Shown here piece by piece: positions 25,902 to 33,622 of a stretch of DNA of 64,000 nt (its first letter is position 1; each line of letters starts with the position of its first letter). Below the pieces are notes generated by a model that was not told the DNA's origin, ran no database searches, and saw only the letters and a list, made by a program, of their open reading frames with translations. Both the position numbers and the translations under genes were made by a program. This DNA is from Nocardioides sp. Soil797 (GTDB lineage: Bacteria; Actinomycetota; Actinomycetes; Propionibacteriales; Nocardioidaceae): NCBI GenBank assembly GCA_001429555.1, contig LMSR01000004.1:1-64000 (forward strand), in the 5' to 3' direction.

Positions 25902-26321
25902 ATGAAGCTGATGCGAACGATCTTTGCCCTCGTGGTCCTGCTGGTGCTCTGCCTGGGCAGCGCTGCCTGCAACGAAACGGAGTCATCCGACGAGACCGTC
26001 ACCCTCGAGGTCGAGGTGGTCGACTGGAACGGCTGGGACCCCAAGGACGAGCCGAGGCCCAGCACCTCCACGATCGAGGTGTCACAGGGCAGCACCTTCG
26101 AGGTGGAGGTGCTCGGTGGCCCGGCCACCTTCGAGGTGACCTCGATCAGTGACGACGAGGTCGAGCTCGAGGCCGATCAGCAGTTCGCCCCGGTCAACGA
26201 CGAGGGCGGGAGCAACCTCAACGACCTCGAGGACGAGTTCACTCTCGACCGACGTGGCGACCTCGAGATGGACACGGCGACCACGGACGCCGGCACCCAC
26301 GTCACCGTGCGGGAGGCGTGA
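25902..26321 (+). CDS. Small secreted lipoprotein, unknown function
   Basis: 139 residues with a signal peptide M-K-L-M-R-T-I-F-A-L-V-V-L-L-V-L and lipobox L-G-S-A-A-C (Cys23). A strongly acidic mature region rich in Asp, Glu and Thr follows, without recognisable enzyme motifs. The beta-rich pattern (T-L-E-V-E-V-V-D, T-F-E-V-E-V-L) suggests an Ig-like or cupredoxin-like sandwich, but no copper ligands are evident. It is convergent with the reductase at 26333. Confidence 0.72.
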   Translation: MKLMRTIFALVVLLVLCLGSAACNETESSDETVTLEVEVVDWNGWDPKDEPRPSTSTIEVSQGSTFEVEVLGGPATFEVTSISDDEVELEADQQFAPVNDEGGSNLNDLEDEFTLDRRGDLEMDTATTDAGTHVTVREA

Positions 26322-26332
26322 GCCGACGTCTC

Positions 26333-26935
26333 TCAGAGCTCCCGGCGCCGATAGGTCAGGTGGGTGACATGCGGCGTGTGCCGCACGGACGTCGCCTCGA
26401 AGCCGATCTGCGGCACCCCCGCGAAGAGGCGGGTGCCCTGGTCGCCGGCGGTGTAGGGCACGACGTGCAGTCGCAGCTCGTCGACCAGACCGAGGGTCAG
26501 GCACTGGTTGAGCGTGTCGGCGCCTCCGGTGACCGACACGTTGCGGTCGCCCGCGGCGGCCTTCGCCTGTGCCATGGCCGACTCGACACCGTCGGTCACG
26601 AAGTGGAAGGTCGTGCCGCCCTCCATCGGGATCGGATCGCGCTCGTGGTGGGTGACCACGAACACCGGGCCGTGGTACGGCGGGTCGTCGCCCCACCAGC
26701 CCTTCCACTCGGGGTCGTGCTCGCCACGGGTCGGGCTGAACATGTTGCGGCCCATGACGAAGGCCCCCGCGTCGACGATCGCCGCGACCTCGGCCGCGTT
26801 GTCCTCGCCGTGCTCGAACATCCACGTGTGCAGGTGCTCGACGGGGAAGTCGCCGAACGGCTTCTCGAGTCGTTGGTTCAGCCCGGACGAGTAGCCGTCC
26901 AGGGTCACGCCGATGTCTGCGTGGACGATGCCCAT
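26333..26935 (-). CDS. Dihydrofolate reductase family (RibD C-terminal domain) protein
   Basis: A 200-residue RibD-like reductase: D-I-G-V-T-L-D-G-Y-S near the N-terminus, F-V-M-G-R-N-M-F around residue 60, F-V-V-T-H-H-E-R, V-T-G-G-A-D-T-L-N-Q and V-D-E-L-R-L-H-V-V-P. G-G-A is the expected NADPH loop. It is a closer match to the typical antibiotic-island RibD paralogues than the copy at 3088. ATG26935 has AAGGAG upstream. A long open frame extending to 28480 in the same frame is only a shadow. Confidence 0.87.
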   Translation of the reverse strand: MGIVHADIGVTLDGYSSGLNQRLEKPFGDFPVEHLHTWMFEHGEDNAAEVAAIVDAGAFVMGRNMFSPTRGEHDPEWKGWWGDDPPYHGPVFVVTHHERDPIPMEGGTTFHFVTDGVESAMAQAKAAAGDRNVSVTGGADTLNQCLTLGLVDELRLHVVPYTAGDQGTRLFAGVPQIGFEATSVRHTPHVTHLTYRRREL

Positions 26936-27015
26936 CGCTGCTCCTTGGGTTGGTGTGACAGGTGCAGACCGGTGGGCGATCGAGAAGTCATCGGAGGACC
27001 CCGTCGTCCGGGCAG

Positions 27016-28032
27016 TCAGCGCCAGCCGAGCTCTGGAGCAACGTAGCGGATGATGTTGTCGAGCACCTGGGCGTTGTAGTCGACACCGAGCTGGTTCGGG
27101 AGGGTGAGCAGCAACGTGTCGGCCGCGGCGATCGCCTCGTCCTCCGCGAGGTCCTTCACGAGCTGTTCCGGCTCCCCGGCGTACGACTTGCCGAAGCGGG
27201 CCCGTCCGCCATCGATGTTGCCGACCTGGTCGCGACTGTTCGCGTCGCCACCGAAGTAGGCGCGGTCCGTCGCACTGACGAGCGGGAAGATGCTGCGGGA
27301 GACCGACACCCGTGGCTCGCGCTGGTGCCCAGCAGCCTGCCACGCGTCGCGGAACATCTGGATCTGCTCGGCCTGCAGCTGGTGGAACGGGACGCCGGTG
27401 TCCTCGGTGAGCAGGGTCGAGCTCATCAGGTTCATGCCCTGCTCGGCGGTCCACTCGGCGGTGGCCCGGGATCCGGCGCCCCACCAGATGCGGTTGCGCA
27501 GGCCGGGCGACTGCGGCTCGAGGCCCAGCAGGCCGGGCGGGTTCGGGAACATCGGTCGCGGGTTGGGTTGGGCGAAGCCCTTCCCCTCGAGCTGCTCGAG
27601 GAAGACGCGAGTGTGCTCGCGGGCCATCGCCGCATGGTCGTCGCCCTCGGGCACGTGGCCGAAGTGTCGGAAGCCGTCGATCACCTGCTCGGGTGATCCG
27701 CGACTGATTCCGAGCTGGAGTCGGCCGCCGGAGATCAGGTCTGCAGCGCCGGCGTCCTCCGTCATGTACATCGGGTTCTCGTAGCGCATGTCGATCACGC
27801 CGGTGCCGATCTCGATCGTGCTGGTGCGGGCACCGATCGCGGCGAGCAACGGGAAGGGGGAGGCCAGTTGGCGGGCGAAGTGGTGCACCCGGAAGTAGGC
27901 ACCGTCGGCGCCGACCTCCTCGGCCGCCACGGCCAGGTCGATGGATTGCAGCAACGCGTCGGACGCCGTCCGCACCTGGGACTGGGGCGACGGGGTCCAG
28001 TGGCCGAAGGAGAGGAAGCCGATGTTCTTCAT
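27016..28032 (-). CDS. Luciferase-like (LLM) FMN-dependent oxidoreductase
   Basis: The 338-residue TIM-barrel protein has the LLM family pattern: I-G-F-L-S-F-G-H-W, A-E-E-V-G-A-D-G-A-Y-F-R-V-H-H, E-I-G-T-G-V-I-D-M-R-Y-E-N-P and G-R-L-Q-L-G-I-S-R-G-S-P. It would use reduced flavin to oxidise an unknown substrate. ATG28032 fits the family start; a GTG at 28041 is three codons upstream, preceded by ACAGG. Two identical 18-bp direct repeats lie just upstream in the region shared with a divergent gene. Confidence 0.87.
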   Translation of the reverse strand: MKNIGFLSFGHWTPSPQSQVRTASDALLQSIDLAVAAEEVGADGAYFRVHHFARQLASPFPLLAAIGARTSTIEIGTGVIDMRYENPMYMTEDAGAADLISGGRLQLGISRGSPEQVIDGFRHFGHVPEGDDHAAMAREHTRVFLEQLEGKGFAQPNPRPMFPNPPGLLGLEPQSPGLRNRIWWGAGSRATAEWTAEQGMNLMSSTLLTEDTGVPFHQLQAEQIQMFRDAWQAAGHQREPRVSVSRSIFPLVSATDRAYFGGDANSRDQVGNIDGGRARFGKSYAGEPEQLVKDLAEDEAIAAADTLLLTLPNQLGVDYNAQVLDNIIRYVAPELGWR

Positions 28033-28057
28033 GACAGGCACAACAACCTGTGGCGCA

Positions 28058-28093
28058 AGTTCTTCCCGGGAGGGCAGTTCTTCCCGGGAGGGC
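28058..28093. promoter_or_regulatory. Tandem 18-bp repeats, candidate operators
   Basis: AGTTCTTCCCGGGAGGGC occurs twice without mismatch (28058-28075 and 28076-28093). Each unit contains the perfect palindrome TCCCGGGA. They occupy the 92-base gap between the divergent LLM oxidoreductase and the gene at 28134, 17-26 bases from the LLM start. Two adjacent palindromic sites 18 bases apart lie on nearly the same face of the helix, as expected for a cooperatively bound regulator. No regulator gene is adjacent. Confidence 0.5.
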
Positions 28094-28133
28094 GGGGCGG
28101 CGTGGTGCGAGCAGCATGCGGCACCCTTGACCC

Positions 28134-28829
28134 ATGAGCTCGTGCGGTTGTGGCAACTGTGGTGGCGGAGCCACGGGGCCCGTTGATGGCCCCGTTGACG
28201 TGGCGTTGGGCGACCGGATCGCCGACTGGCTGGGCAAGCTCCAGCTGGTCGAGCATCTTGCCGAGGCCGGGTTGCCGACCTTCGAGCGGGACGCCGCCGG
28301 ACATGCCTGCTGGGTGGATCCGGCGACCGGCAAGGCGATGACGACAGCCCAGCTCGAGGGCCTCGATCGCCAACTGCACAGTGACGGCAGCGACCCCGAC
28401 CACGCGGTGCCGGTGGGACTGCTCCAGCTCCAACGCCGGGCCCGGGTGCGCGCCGAGCTGGTGGAGAGCGAGTGGTTCACCTACGAGACCCTGGCCGAGC
28501 TCCGCGGCGAGAGCGTCAACGCGGCACGCTTCGCCGTGCACAAGGCCAACGCCGACAACACCCTCCTGCTGGTGGTCAATGACGCGAGCACGCTGATCCC
28601 TGCCTTCCAGTTCACCGCCGGGGGCGACGTACGCCCGGAGGTGGAAGGCCTGCTGCGGCCGCTGCTCGCCGCCGGCATGGACCCGTGGAACGCGTGGGCC
28701 TGGCTGACCCACCCGGCCGCCCTGCTGGGAGGCCTGGTGCCGGAGCAGGCCGCAGCCGATCCCGAGGAGGCCGAGCTGGTCGCCCACGCCGCCACCCGCC
28801 TCGCCGAACGGGTCGCGGCACAGACCTGA
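28134..28829 (+). CDS. Conserved actinobacterial protein, antitoxin-like C-terminus
   Basis: I do not recognise a named function for this 231-residue protein. It starts with a Cys-rich tip (C-G-C-G-N-C). Its middle W-F-T-Y-E-T-L-A-E-L-R-G-E-S-V-N-A-A-R could be a helix-turn-helix. The end (W-N-A-W-A-W-L-T-H-P-A-A-L-L-G-G-L-V-P) resembles the toxin-binding domain of Xre/MbcA/ParS antitoxins. No RES-type toxin is next to it. The MFS gene starts 21 bases downstream on the same strand. Confidence 0.65.
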   Translation: MSSCGCGNCGGGATGPVDGPVDVALGDRIADWLGKLQLVEHLAEAGLPTFERDAAGHACWVDPATGKAMTTAQLEGLDRQLHSDGSDPDHAVPVGLLQLQRRARVRAELVESEWFTYETLAELRGESVNAARFAVHKANADNTLLLVVNDASTLIPAFQFTAGGDVRPEVEGLLRPLLAAGMDPWNAWAWLTHPAALLGGLVPEQAAADPEEAELVAHAATRLAERVAAQT

Positions 28830-28850
28830 CGCCGGTGGAACAATGCGGGG

Positions 28851-30152
28851 ATGACCGACACCGGCGAGTCCCTCTACGGCAAGCTGGTCCACGCCGAGGG
28901 CGACGTCGCCGAAGGCATTGACGAATCGGCCCGCCCGCACATCGCCCGCAACGGCCTGCGACAGATGGGCGGCCAGGCAATGCAGGGCATCGGCGACCAG
29001 GTCGTCAACGCCAAGACCGTGCTGCCGTGGCTGATGGGTGCGGTCGGCGCCCCCGGCGTACTCCTGGCGTTCCTGGTGCCCGTGCGCGAGGCCGGGTCGA
29101 TGCTCCCGCAGGCACCGATCACCCCGTGGGTACGCCGACTCCGGGCCCGCAAGTGGGCCTGGATCGCCGGAGCCGCGGCGCAGGGCGTCGGAGCGGCGGG
29201 GATGGCGTTGGCCGCCGTCACCCTGGAGGGTTGGCCGGCCGGCCTCGCGATCATCGTGGCGTTGGCCGTCTTCGCAGTCGGTCGCGCGTTGTGCTCGCTG
29301 GCCAGCAAGGACGTCATGGGCCGGACGATCCCCAAGGGCCAACGCGGCCAGATCAACGGCGTCGTGACCATCTTGTCGGGCGCCGTGGCGCTCACCCTCG
29401 GTCTCGGCCTGGAGCTCTGGGGCGGCGACGTCGGCACCGGCCTGCTCTCCGCGATGCTCCTGGTCGCCGCCCTGGCCTGGGTGGTGGGCATGTTCATCTA
29501 TGCGACCGTCCGCGAGCCCGAGTCGGAGCCGGTCCCGGCTGAGGAGCAGCCGGGTTGGGTCGCCCAGTCATGGGGCCTGCTCCGTGACGACGCCACCTTC
29601 CGTCGCTTCGTCCTGGTCCGGTCGCTGCTCCTGGTCTCGGCGCTCAGCCCGCCGTTCGTGGTGGCGATCGGGGTGGCCAACCAGGGCGACGCGCTCTCCG
29701 GTCTCGGCCTCTTCGTGATGGCCCAGGGCATCGCGAACCTGATCGGCGGCCGACTCTTCGGGCGACTGGCCGACAAGTCCTCGCGCCTGCTCATGGTGTG
29801 GTGCGCGCTGGCCGCCTCCGCGATCACGACTGCCTTTCTCCTGCTCCTGCTGGTGCCGGGCGTCAGGGAGTCGTCGTGGCTCTACCCGGCGACCTACCTG
29901 CTGCTCGCGCTGGTGCACCTCGGCACGCGACTGGCCCGCAAGACTTACGTCGTCGACATGGCCGAGGGTGACCGCCGTACCGAGTACGTGGCCGTCGCGA
30001 ACACCGCGATGGGCGTGCTGCTGCTGGTGACCGGTGCGTTGACCGCTGTGCTCTCGATCTGGGGCAACGAGCCGGCGTTGGTGCTCCTGGTCGTGCTCGG
30101 GGTGCTCGGCGCAGGCCTGGGGCGTTCGCTGCCCGAGGTCAGCGCCCGCTGA
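28851..30152 (+). CDS. MFS transporter
   Basis: The 433-residue protein has a hydrophilic N-terminus of about 55 residues and then 10-12 membrane segments. A recognisable MFS loop, G-G-R-L-F-G-R-L-A-D-K, lies between segments 8 and 9 (about residue 300). The N-terminal half contains A-S-K-D-V-M-G-R-T-I-P-K-G-Q-R-G-Q-I-N-G, as in other actinobacterial MFS members of unknown substrate. The substrate is not predictable. It is probably co-transcribed with the upstream 28134 gene. Confidence 0.85.
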   Translation: MTDTGESLYGKLVHAEGDVAEGIDESARPHIARNGLRQMGGQAMQGIGDQVVNAKTVLPWLMGAVGAPGVLLAFLVPVREAGSMLPQAPITPWVRRLRARKWAWIAGAAAQGVGAAGMALAAVTLEGWPAGLAIIVALAVFAVGRALCSLASKDVMGRTIPKGQRGQINGVVTILSGAVALTLGLGLELWGGDVGTGLLSAMLLVAALAWVVGMFIYATVREPESEPVPAEEQPGWVAQSWGLLRDDATFRRFVLVRSLLLVSALSPPFVVAIGVANQGDALSGLGLFVMAQGIANLIGGRLFGRLADKSSRLLMVWCALAASAITTAFLLLLLVPGVRESSWLYPATYLLLALVHLGTRLARKTYVVDMAEGDRRTEYVAVANTAMGVLLLVTGALTAVLSIWGNEPALVLLVVLGVLGAGLGRSLPEVSAR

Positions 30153-30231
30153 CGGCGCCCGCGCGCATCAGCTCCGTGTCCGTGACAAATGCGCTTGCGC
30201 CGATCACGCCGTGGACGACAGGGTTTCTCCC

Positions 30232-30771
30232 ATGAGCAACATGTGGAGCGACCCAGCGGACGACCCGCGCAGCTACGGGAACCCGGTCGGTGAGCTGGCG
30301 ACGCTGCGCGAATACCTCACCAACTATCGGATCACGCTGGAGATGAAGTGCCAGGGCCTGGACCCGGAGCAGCTGGCCGCCCGCTCGGTGCCGCCGAGCA
30401 CGATGAGCCTGCTCGGGTTGGTGCGTCACATGGCCAAGGTCGAGAACAGCTGGTTCCACCGGGTCCTGGACGAGCACCTCGACGATCCGCAGATCTTCCG
30501 CCGCGACGGCGAACGGGACTGGGACTTCACCGGCGCCGTTGCCGACCAGGGCGTGGTCGAGGAGGCGTTCGCCCGGTGGGAACAGGAGATCGCGGCCGCC
30601 GATGCCTGGCTCGACGGCATCGACGAGTCGGAGCTCGGGCGCGAGGTGCCGTTGGGCGAGGGCACGGTGAGCATCCGCGACGTGCTCGTGCACATGATCG
30701 AGGAGTACGCCCGTCACGCGGGCCACGCCGACCTGCTCCGCGAGTGCATCGACGGGCGCACTGGCCAGTAG
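30232..30771 (+). CDS. DinB family protein (DUF664)
   Basis: A 179-residue four-helix DinB-like protein with G-L-V-R-H-M-A-K-V-E-N-S-W-F and the C-terminal E-E-Y-A-R-H-A-G-H-A-D-L-L-R-E. The three His residues at these positions are the expected divalent-metal ligands. Actinobacterial members are often mycothiol-dependent transferases. ATG30232 is preferred, since it follows CAGGG at a workable distance; an in-frame GTG at 30211 is possible. Confidence 0.87.
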   Translation: MSNMWSDPADDPRSYGNPVGELATLREYLTNYRITLEMKCQGLDPEQLAARSVPPSTMSLLGLVRHMAKVENSWFHRVLDEHLDDPQIFRRDGERDWDFTGAVADQGVVEEAFARWEQEIAAADAWLDGIDESELGREVPLGEGTVSIRDVLVHMIEEYARHAGHADLLRECIDGRTGQ

Positions 30772-30787
30772 CCGGCGCCCCGGGCGG

Positions 30788-30949
30788 TTACTCCTGCTCG
30801 GCCTCGGTGAGTCGCTCGTGCAGGCGTGAGCGCACCTGCTCGGGCGTGTAGGAACGACGCTCCCGCTCCTGGCGGGCGATGACGGCACCCGTTGCCGCAA
30901 CGCCGGCCAGTCCGGCCATCCCGAGCCACTTCACCCATCGCTTCGCCAT
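30788..30949 (-). CDS. Small membrane-anchored protein, unknown
   Basis: 53 residues: M-A-K-R-W-V-K-W-L-G, one hydrophobic segment of about 17 residues, then a charged tail (R-Q-E-R-E-R-R-S-Y-T-P-E-Q-V-R-S-R-L-H). Similar small single-span proteins are common in actinobacteria and mostly uncharacterised. The tail contains a Y-T-P-E-Q-V-R-x-R-L-H pattern suggestive of an amphipathic helix. It is convergent with the DinB gene, and divergent from the papain-like gene by about 40 bases. Confidence 0.65.
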   Translation of the reverse strand: MAKRWVKWLGMAGLAGVAATGAVIARQERERRSYTPEQVRSRLHERLTEAEQE

Positions 30950-30987
30950 GTCAGGAACGATATCCGGGACCACCACCGGGCACACTG

Positions 30988-31659
30988 GTGTCTGTGCTCG
31001 ACATCGACGAAGCCGTCAACCTGACCCGCACCGGTGACCTGTGGTTGTTCCGCGGTCGCACCACCGTCGACCGCGCCATCCGCACCTTGACCAATGCACC
31101 GGTCAACCACGTGGGCGTGTCGATCGTCATCGATGACCTGCCGCCGTTGATGTGGCACGCGGAGCTGAGCAAGAAGCTGCTCGACCAGTGGAGCGGCGAG
31201 CACCACCGCGGCGTACAGCTGCATGACCTCAGGCAGGCCGTCACCCAGTGGCGTGACGTCTACGGCCAGGCCTCGTGGCTGCGCCAGCTGGCGCCCGAGG
31301 TCGGGCGACCCGAGGAGAACGCGGCGCTGCGCACCATCGCCCGGCTCGACGGGGTCTCCTTCCCGAGTACGGCGAAGCTGGCGACGCGCTGGCTGCGTGG
31401 CCGCGATGCCTACGTGCCACGCAAGAAGCGTGGCCACCGGGTGCGCCCGGAGGCCGCCTTCTGTGCGGAGGTCGTGGCCGAGACCCTGATGGAGATGGGC
31501 ATCCTGCTCGACGACCGCAAGGCGACCTGGTTCGACCCGGGCACGTTCTGGAGCGGCGCCTACCTCCCGGTCGCCGAGCCCTGGTCGTACGGCGGCGAGG
31601 TGCAGGTGGGCCCGGAGCCCGAGGGCCAAGCCCCCAGCAGCCGCACCCGCTGGCGTTGA
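30988..31659 (+). CDS. Permuted papain-like (YiiX/NlpC-P60 type) protein
   Basis: The 223-residue protein has D-L-W-L-F-R-G-R-T near the N-terminus, N-H-V-G-V-S-I-V-I (His) and later F-C-A-E-V-V-A-E-T-L (Cys). That His-before-Cys order is typical of circularly permuted papain-like amidases or peptidases such as YiiX. It could cleave an amide or peptide bond, possibly in the cell envelope, but no signal peptide is visible. GTG30988 or GTG30994 is the start, without a clear ribosome site. A 22-bp repeat array begins over its stop codon. Confidence 0.7.
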   Translation: MSVLDIDEAVNLTRTGDLWLFRGRTTVDRAIRTLTNAPVNHVGVSIVIDDLPPLMWHAELSKKLLDQWSGEHHRGVQLHDLRQAVTQWRDVYGQASWLRQLAPEVGRPEENAALRTIARLDGVSFPSTAKLATRWLRGRDAYVPRKKRGHRVRPEAAFCAEVVAETLMEMGILLDDRKATWFDPGTFWSGAYLPVAEPWSYGGEVQVGPEPEGQAPSSRTRWR

Positions 31660-31730
31660 TGCGCGAACCTGCAATTGTTGATGCGCGAGCCGGCAATTGT
31701 TGATGGGCGAGCCTGCAGTTCTTGATGCAT
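31655..31730 (-). repeat. 22-bp tandem repeat array, locus 2
   Basis: Three units of exactly 22 bases (31655-31676, 31677-31698, 31699-31720) are followed by a partial fourth. Plus-strand units begin GTTGATGCGCGA. On the minus strand they read AATTGC-x-GGYTCGCGCATCAAC, matching locus 1 at 19 of 22 bases for the best pair. The TGA stop of the upstream gene lies inside the first unit. Orientation is opposite to locus 1. Confidence 0.7.
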
Positions 31731-31743
31731 CTAGTCTTTCGCC

Positions 31744-32562
31744 ATGACCGACGACGCCCTGAGCGACTTCGAGCTGACGGACTTCACTGCGGACGGGAAG
31801 ACCCATCCCGTCTATCGCTCGGGCTCCGGCCCGGCCGTGATCGTGATCGCGGAGATCCCGGGCATCACCCCGAAGGTCACCGAATTCGCCAGGAGGGTGC
31901 GCGACGAGGGCTTCACCGTGGTGATGCCGCACCTCTTCGGGGTGCCCGGCCGGGACCCGAACCCGCCCGCCCACGGGTGGGCCGGCACCGTGGCCACCGG
32001 CGCCCGGGCCTTCGGGCGGGTGTGTGTCAGTCGCGAATTCAGTCTCTTCGCCACCGGGAGGACCTCACCCGTGGTGACCTGGCTGCGCGCACTGGCCGCC
32101 CAGGAGCACGAGAGGTGCGGGGGCCCCGGCGTCGGTGCGATCGGGATGTGCCTGACCGGTGGCTTCGCCCTGGCCATGGCGACCGACGAGCGGATGCTGG
32201 CGCCCGTGCTCTCCCAGCCGTCGTTGCCGTTGACGGTCCTGCCGGGACGCAAGCGGGGCACGGACATCTCGGCCGAGGACCTGGCCGTGGTGAAGCAACG
32301 CTGCCTGGCCGGAGACCTGCAGGTGATGGGCCTCCGGTTCCGCAGCGACAAGCTGGTCTCCGACGAGCGCTTCGCCTGGTTGCGTGAGCAGCTCGGAGAC
32401 GCGTTCGTCGCCGTCGAGCTCGACGACGAGGACGCCAACCCTGACGGGGTGTTGCCGCCGCACTCAGTGGTGACCGAGCACCTCATCGATGAGCCGGGGA
32501 CCCGCACGCGCGCGGCGTTGGACGACGTACTCCGCCTGTTCCGCACGAAGCTGCTCGTCTGA
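31744..32562 (+). CDS. Dienelactone hydrolase family protein
   Basis: A 272-residue alpha/beta hydrolase with the Cys nucleophile motif G-M-C-L-T-G-G-F (Cys136), as in dienelactone hydrolase, where a Cys-His-Asp triad opens lactone rings. I-P-G-I-T-P-K-V-T-E-F-A-R near residue 40 forms the typical first loop. The ring-cleavage substrate is not predictable, as no aromatic-degradation genes are adjacent. It starts 14 bases after the 22-bp repeat array. A Ser-type relative is at 35727. Confidence 0.85.
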   Translation: MTDDALSDFELTDFTADGKTHPVYRSGSGPAVIVIAEIPGITPKVTEFARRVRDEGFTVVMPHLFGVPGRDPNPPAHGWAGTVATGARAFGRVCVSREFSLFATGRTSPVVTWLRALAAQEHERCGGPGVGAIGMCLTGGFALAMATDERMLAPVLSQPSLPLTVLPGRKRGTDISAEDLAVVKQRCLAGDLQVMGLRFRSDKLVSDERFAWLREQLGDAFVAVELDDEDANPDGVLPPHSVVTEHLIDEPGTRTRAALDDVLRLFRTKLLV

Positions 32563-32585
32563 GCCAGCGGGGTCGGCCTGCAGGC

Positions 32586-32870
32586 TCAGGAGTAGCGGTG
32601 GCTCTTCTCCGAGTGGCCCTGGGGGCGGGTGCAGGTGCGTCCGCTCATGTTGCGGTGGCCGCACAGCTCCTCGGCGGAGGGGACGTCGGCCGGAGAGGCC
32701 TTCGAGACTGCCTTCTTGGCCGTGGGCTTGGCCACCGGCTTGCTTGCCGGCTTGCTTGCCGGAGCCACGGGGGCCCGGGTCGCCGCGGCGCCGCCGGAGC
32801 TCTTGGCGCGTGCCTGGGCTGCCTCGTAGCGGGCCTCGCGCATCGCGCGCAGGTTGTCCATCTTGCTCAT
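32586..32870 (-). CDS. Ala/Lys/Pro-rich small protein with Cys/His tail
   Basis: 94 residues. A basic, low-complexity linker (A-S-K-P-A-S-K-P-V-A-K-P-T-A-K-K-A) resembles histone H1-like tails. The C-terminus C-G-H-R-N-M-S-G-R-T-C-T-R-P-Q-G-H carries two Cys and two His that could bind zinc. I do not recognise a named function; a nucleic-acid-binding role is plausible. It is transcribed divergently from the VapBC-type module. Confidence 0.6.
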   Translation of the reverse strand: MSKMDNLRAMREARYEAAQARAKSSGGAAATRAPVAPASKPASKPVAKPTAKKAVSKASPADVPSAEELCGHRNMSGRTCTRPQGHSEKSHRYS

Positions 32871-32921
32871 CGTCGGATCACACTGCAGATGTTAGTCCTC
32901 CCCACCGACACCCATCTCCAG

Positions 32922-32937
32922 TGGTAGATTTCTACCA
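32922..32937. promoter_or_regulatory. Antitoxin operator overlapping start codon
   Basis: TGGTAGA-tt-TCTACCA is a perfect 7-bp inverted repeat whose last base is the A of the vapB ATG. AbrB-type antitoxins commonly bind such a palindrome to repress their own operon. TAGATT inside it (32926-32931) is a possible -10 box six bases before ATG, which would give a leaderless message; no ribosome site is visible. Confidence 0.65.
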
Positions 32938-33182
32938 TGAGAACTACCATCGACAGGGCCGGACGCATCGTCGTTCCCAAGGCGGTGCGCGACGCGATGG
33001 GCCTGACGGAAGGAAGGCAGATCGACGTGGTGTTCACCGATGGTCGGATCCAGATCGAGCTCGCTCCTGCTGAGGTGGAGGTCGAGCACGAGGCCGGGCT
33101 GCCCCGTCTCGTCCCGGCGGAGCCGCTCCCCGAACTCACCGATGACATGGTCAGGGACACCCTCGAGGCCACTCGCAGGTGA
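32937..33182 (+). CDS. vapB: AbrB/MazE-type antitoxin (VapB)
   Basis: 81 residues with the swapped-hairpin AbrB fold at the N-terminus: R-T-T-I-D-R-A-G-R-I-V-V-P-K-A-V-R-D-A-M-G-L. The C-terminal part is acidic and proline-rich, the segment that normally wraps the toxin. The toxin gene overlaps its stop codon (GTGA). The gene is probably self-regulated through the palindrome at its start. Confidence 0.88.
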   Translation: MRTTIDRAGRIVVPKAVRDAMGLTEGRQIDVVFTDGRIQIELAPAEVEVEHEAGLPRLVPAEPLPELTDDMVRDTLEATRR

Positions 33183-33589
33183 AGGGACGCGCCGCCTGCG
33201 ACTCAAGCATCCTGGTCCCCGCGCTGATCTCGTGGCATCCGGAGCACCGAACCTCTCGCGCTGCACTCCGCGATGACGTCGACTCGGTGCCGGCGCACGT
33301 GCTGGTCGAGTGCTTCAGCGTGCTCACCCGATTGCCGGCGCCTCACCGGATCTCCGCTGGCAATGCCGCCGAGGCGTTGGCCTCGATCGGCCTCAAGTCG
33401 ATCACCCTCCCGGCGAGCAGGTACTCATCGATCGTCTCCACACTCGGTCGCTCGGGGATCGCCGGGGGAGCGGTCTACGACGCGCTGGTCGCCGAGACCG
33501 CGCGGCACCATGACCATCTCCTGCTCACGCGAGACCGACGAGCGCGCCCGACGTACGACGTGATGGGCGTGAGCTACACGCTCATCTGA
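33179..33589 (+). CDS. vapC: PIN-domain toxin (VapC-like ribonuclease)
   Basis: 136 residues with the PIN-domain acidic residues in order: Asp8 (A-C-D-S-S), Glu44 (V-L-V-E-C-F), Asp101 (V-Y-D-A-L-V-A-E) and Asp119 (L-L-T-R-D-R-R). VapC toxins cut specific RNAs, often tRNA or rRNA, when released from the antitoxin. All four acids are present, so it should be active. GTG33179 overlaps the vapB stop by four bases. Confidence 0.87.
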   Translation: MKGRAACDSSILVPALISWHPEHRTSRAALRDDVDSVPAHVLVECFSVLTRLPAPHRISAGNAAEALASIGLKSITLPASRYSSIVSTLGRSGIAGGAVYDALVAETARHHDHLLLTRDRRARPTYDVMGVSYTLI

Positions 33590-33622
33590 TCATCGAGCGG
33601 GTCATGGCTAGGCTTGATCGGC

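Noticed and set aside
26936..28480. Upstream extension of the 26333 reductase into a 715-codon frame
   Set aside because: The extension is Arg/Pro/Ala-rich shadow sequence opposite the LLM gene and the next gene. The reductase has a clear ATG with AAGGAG at 26935.
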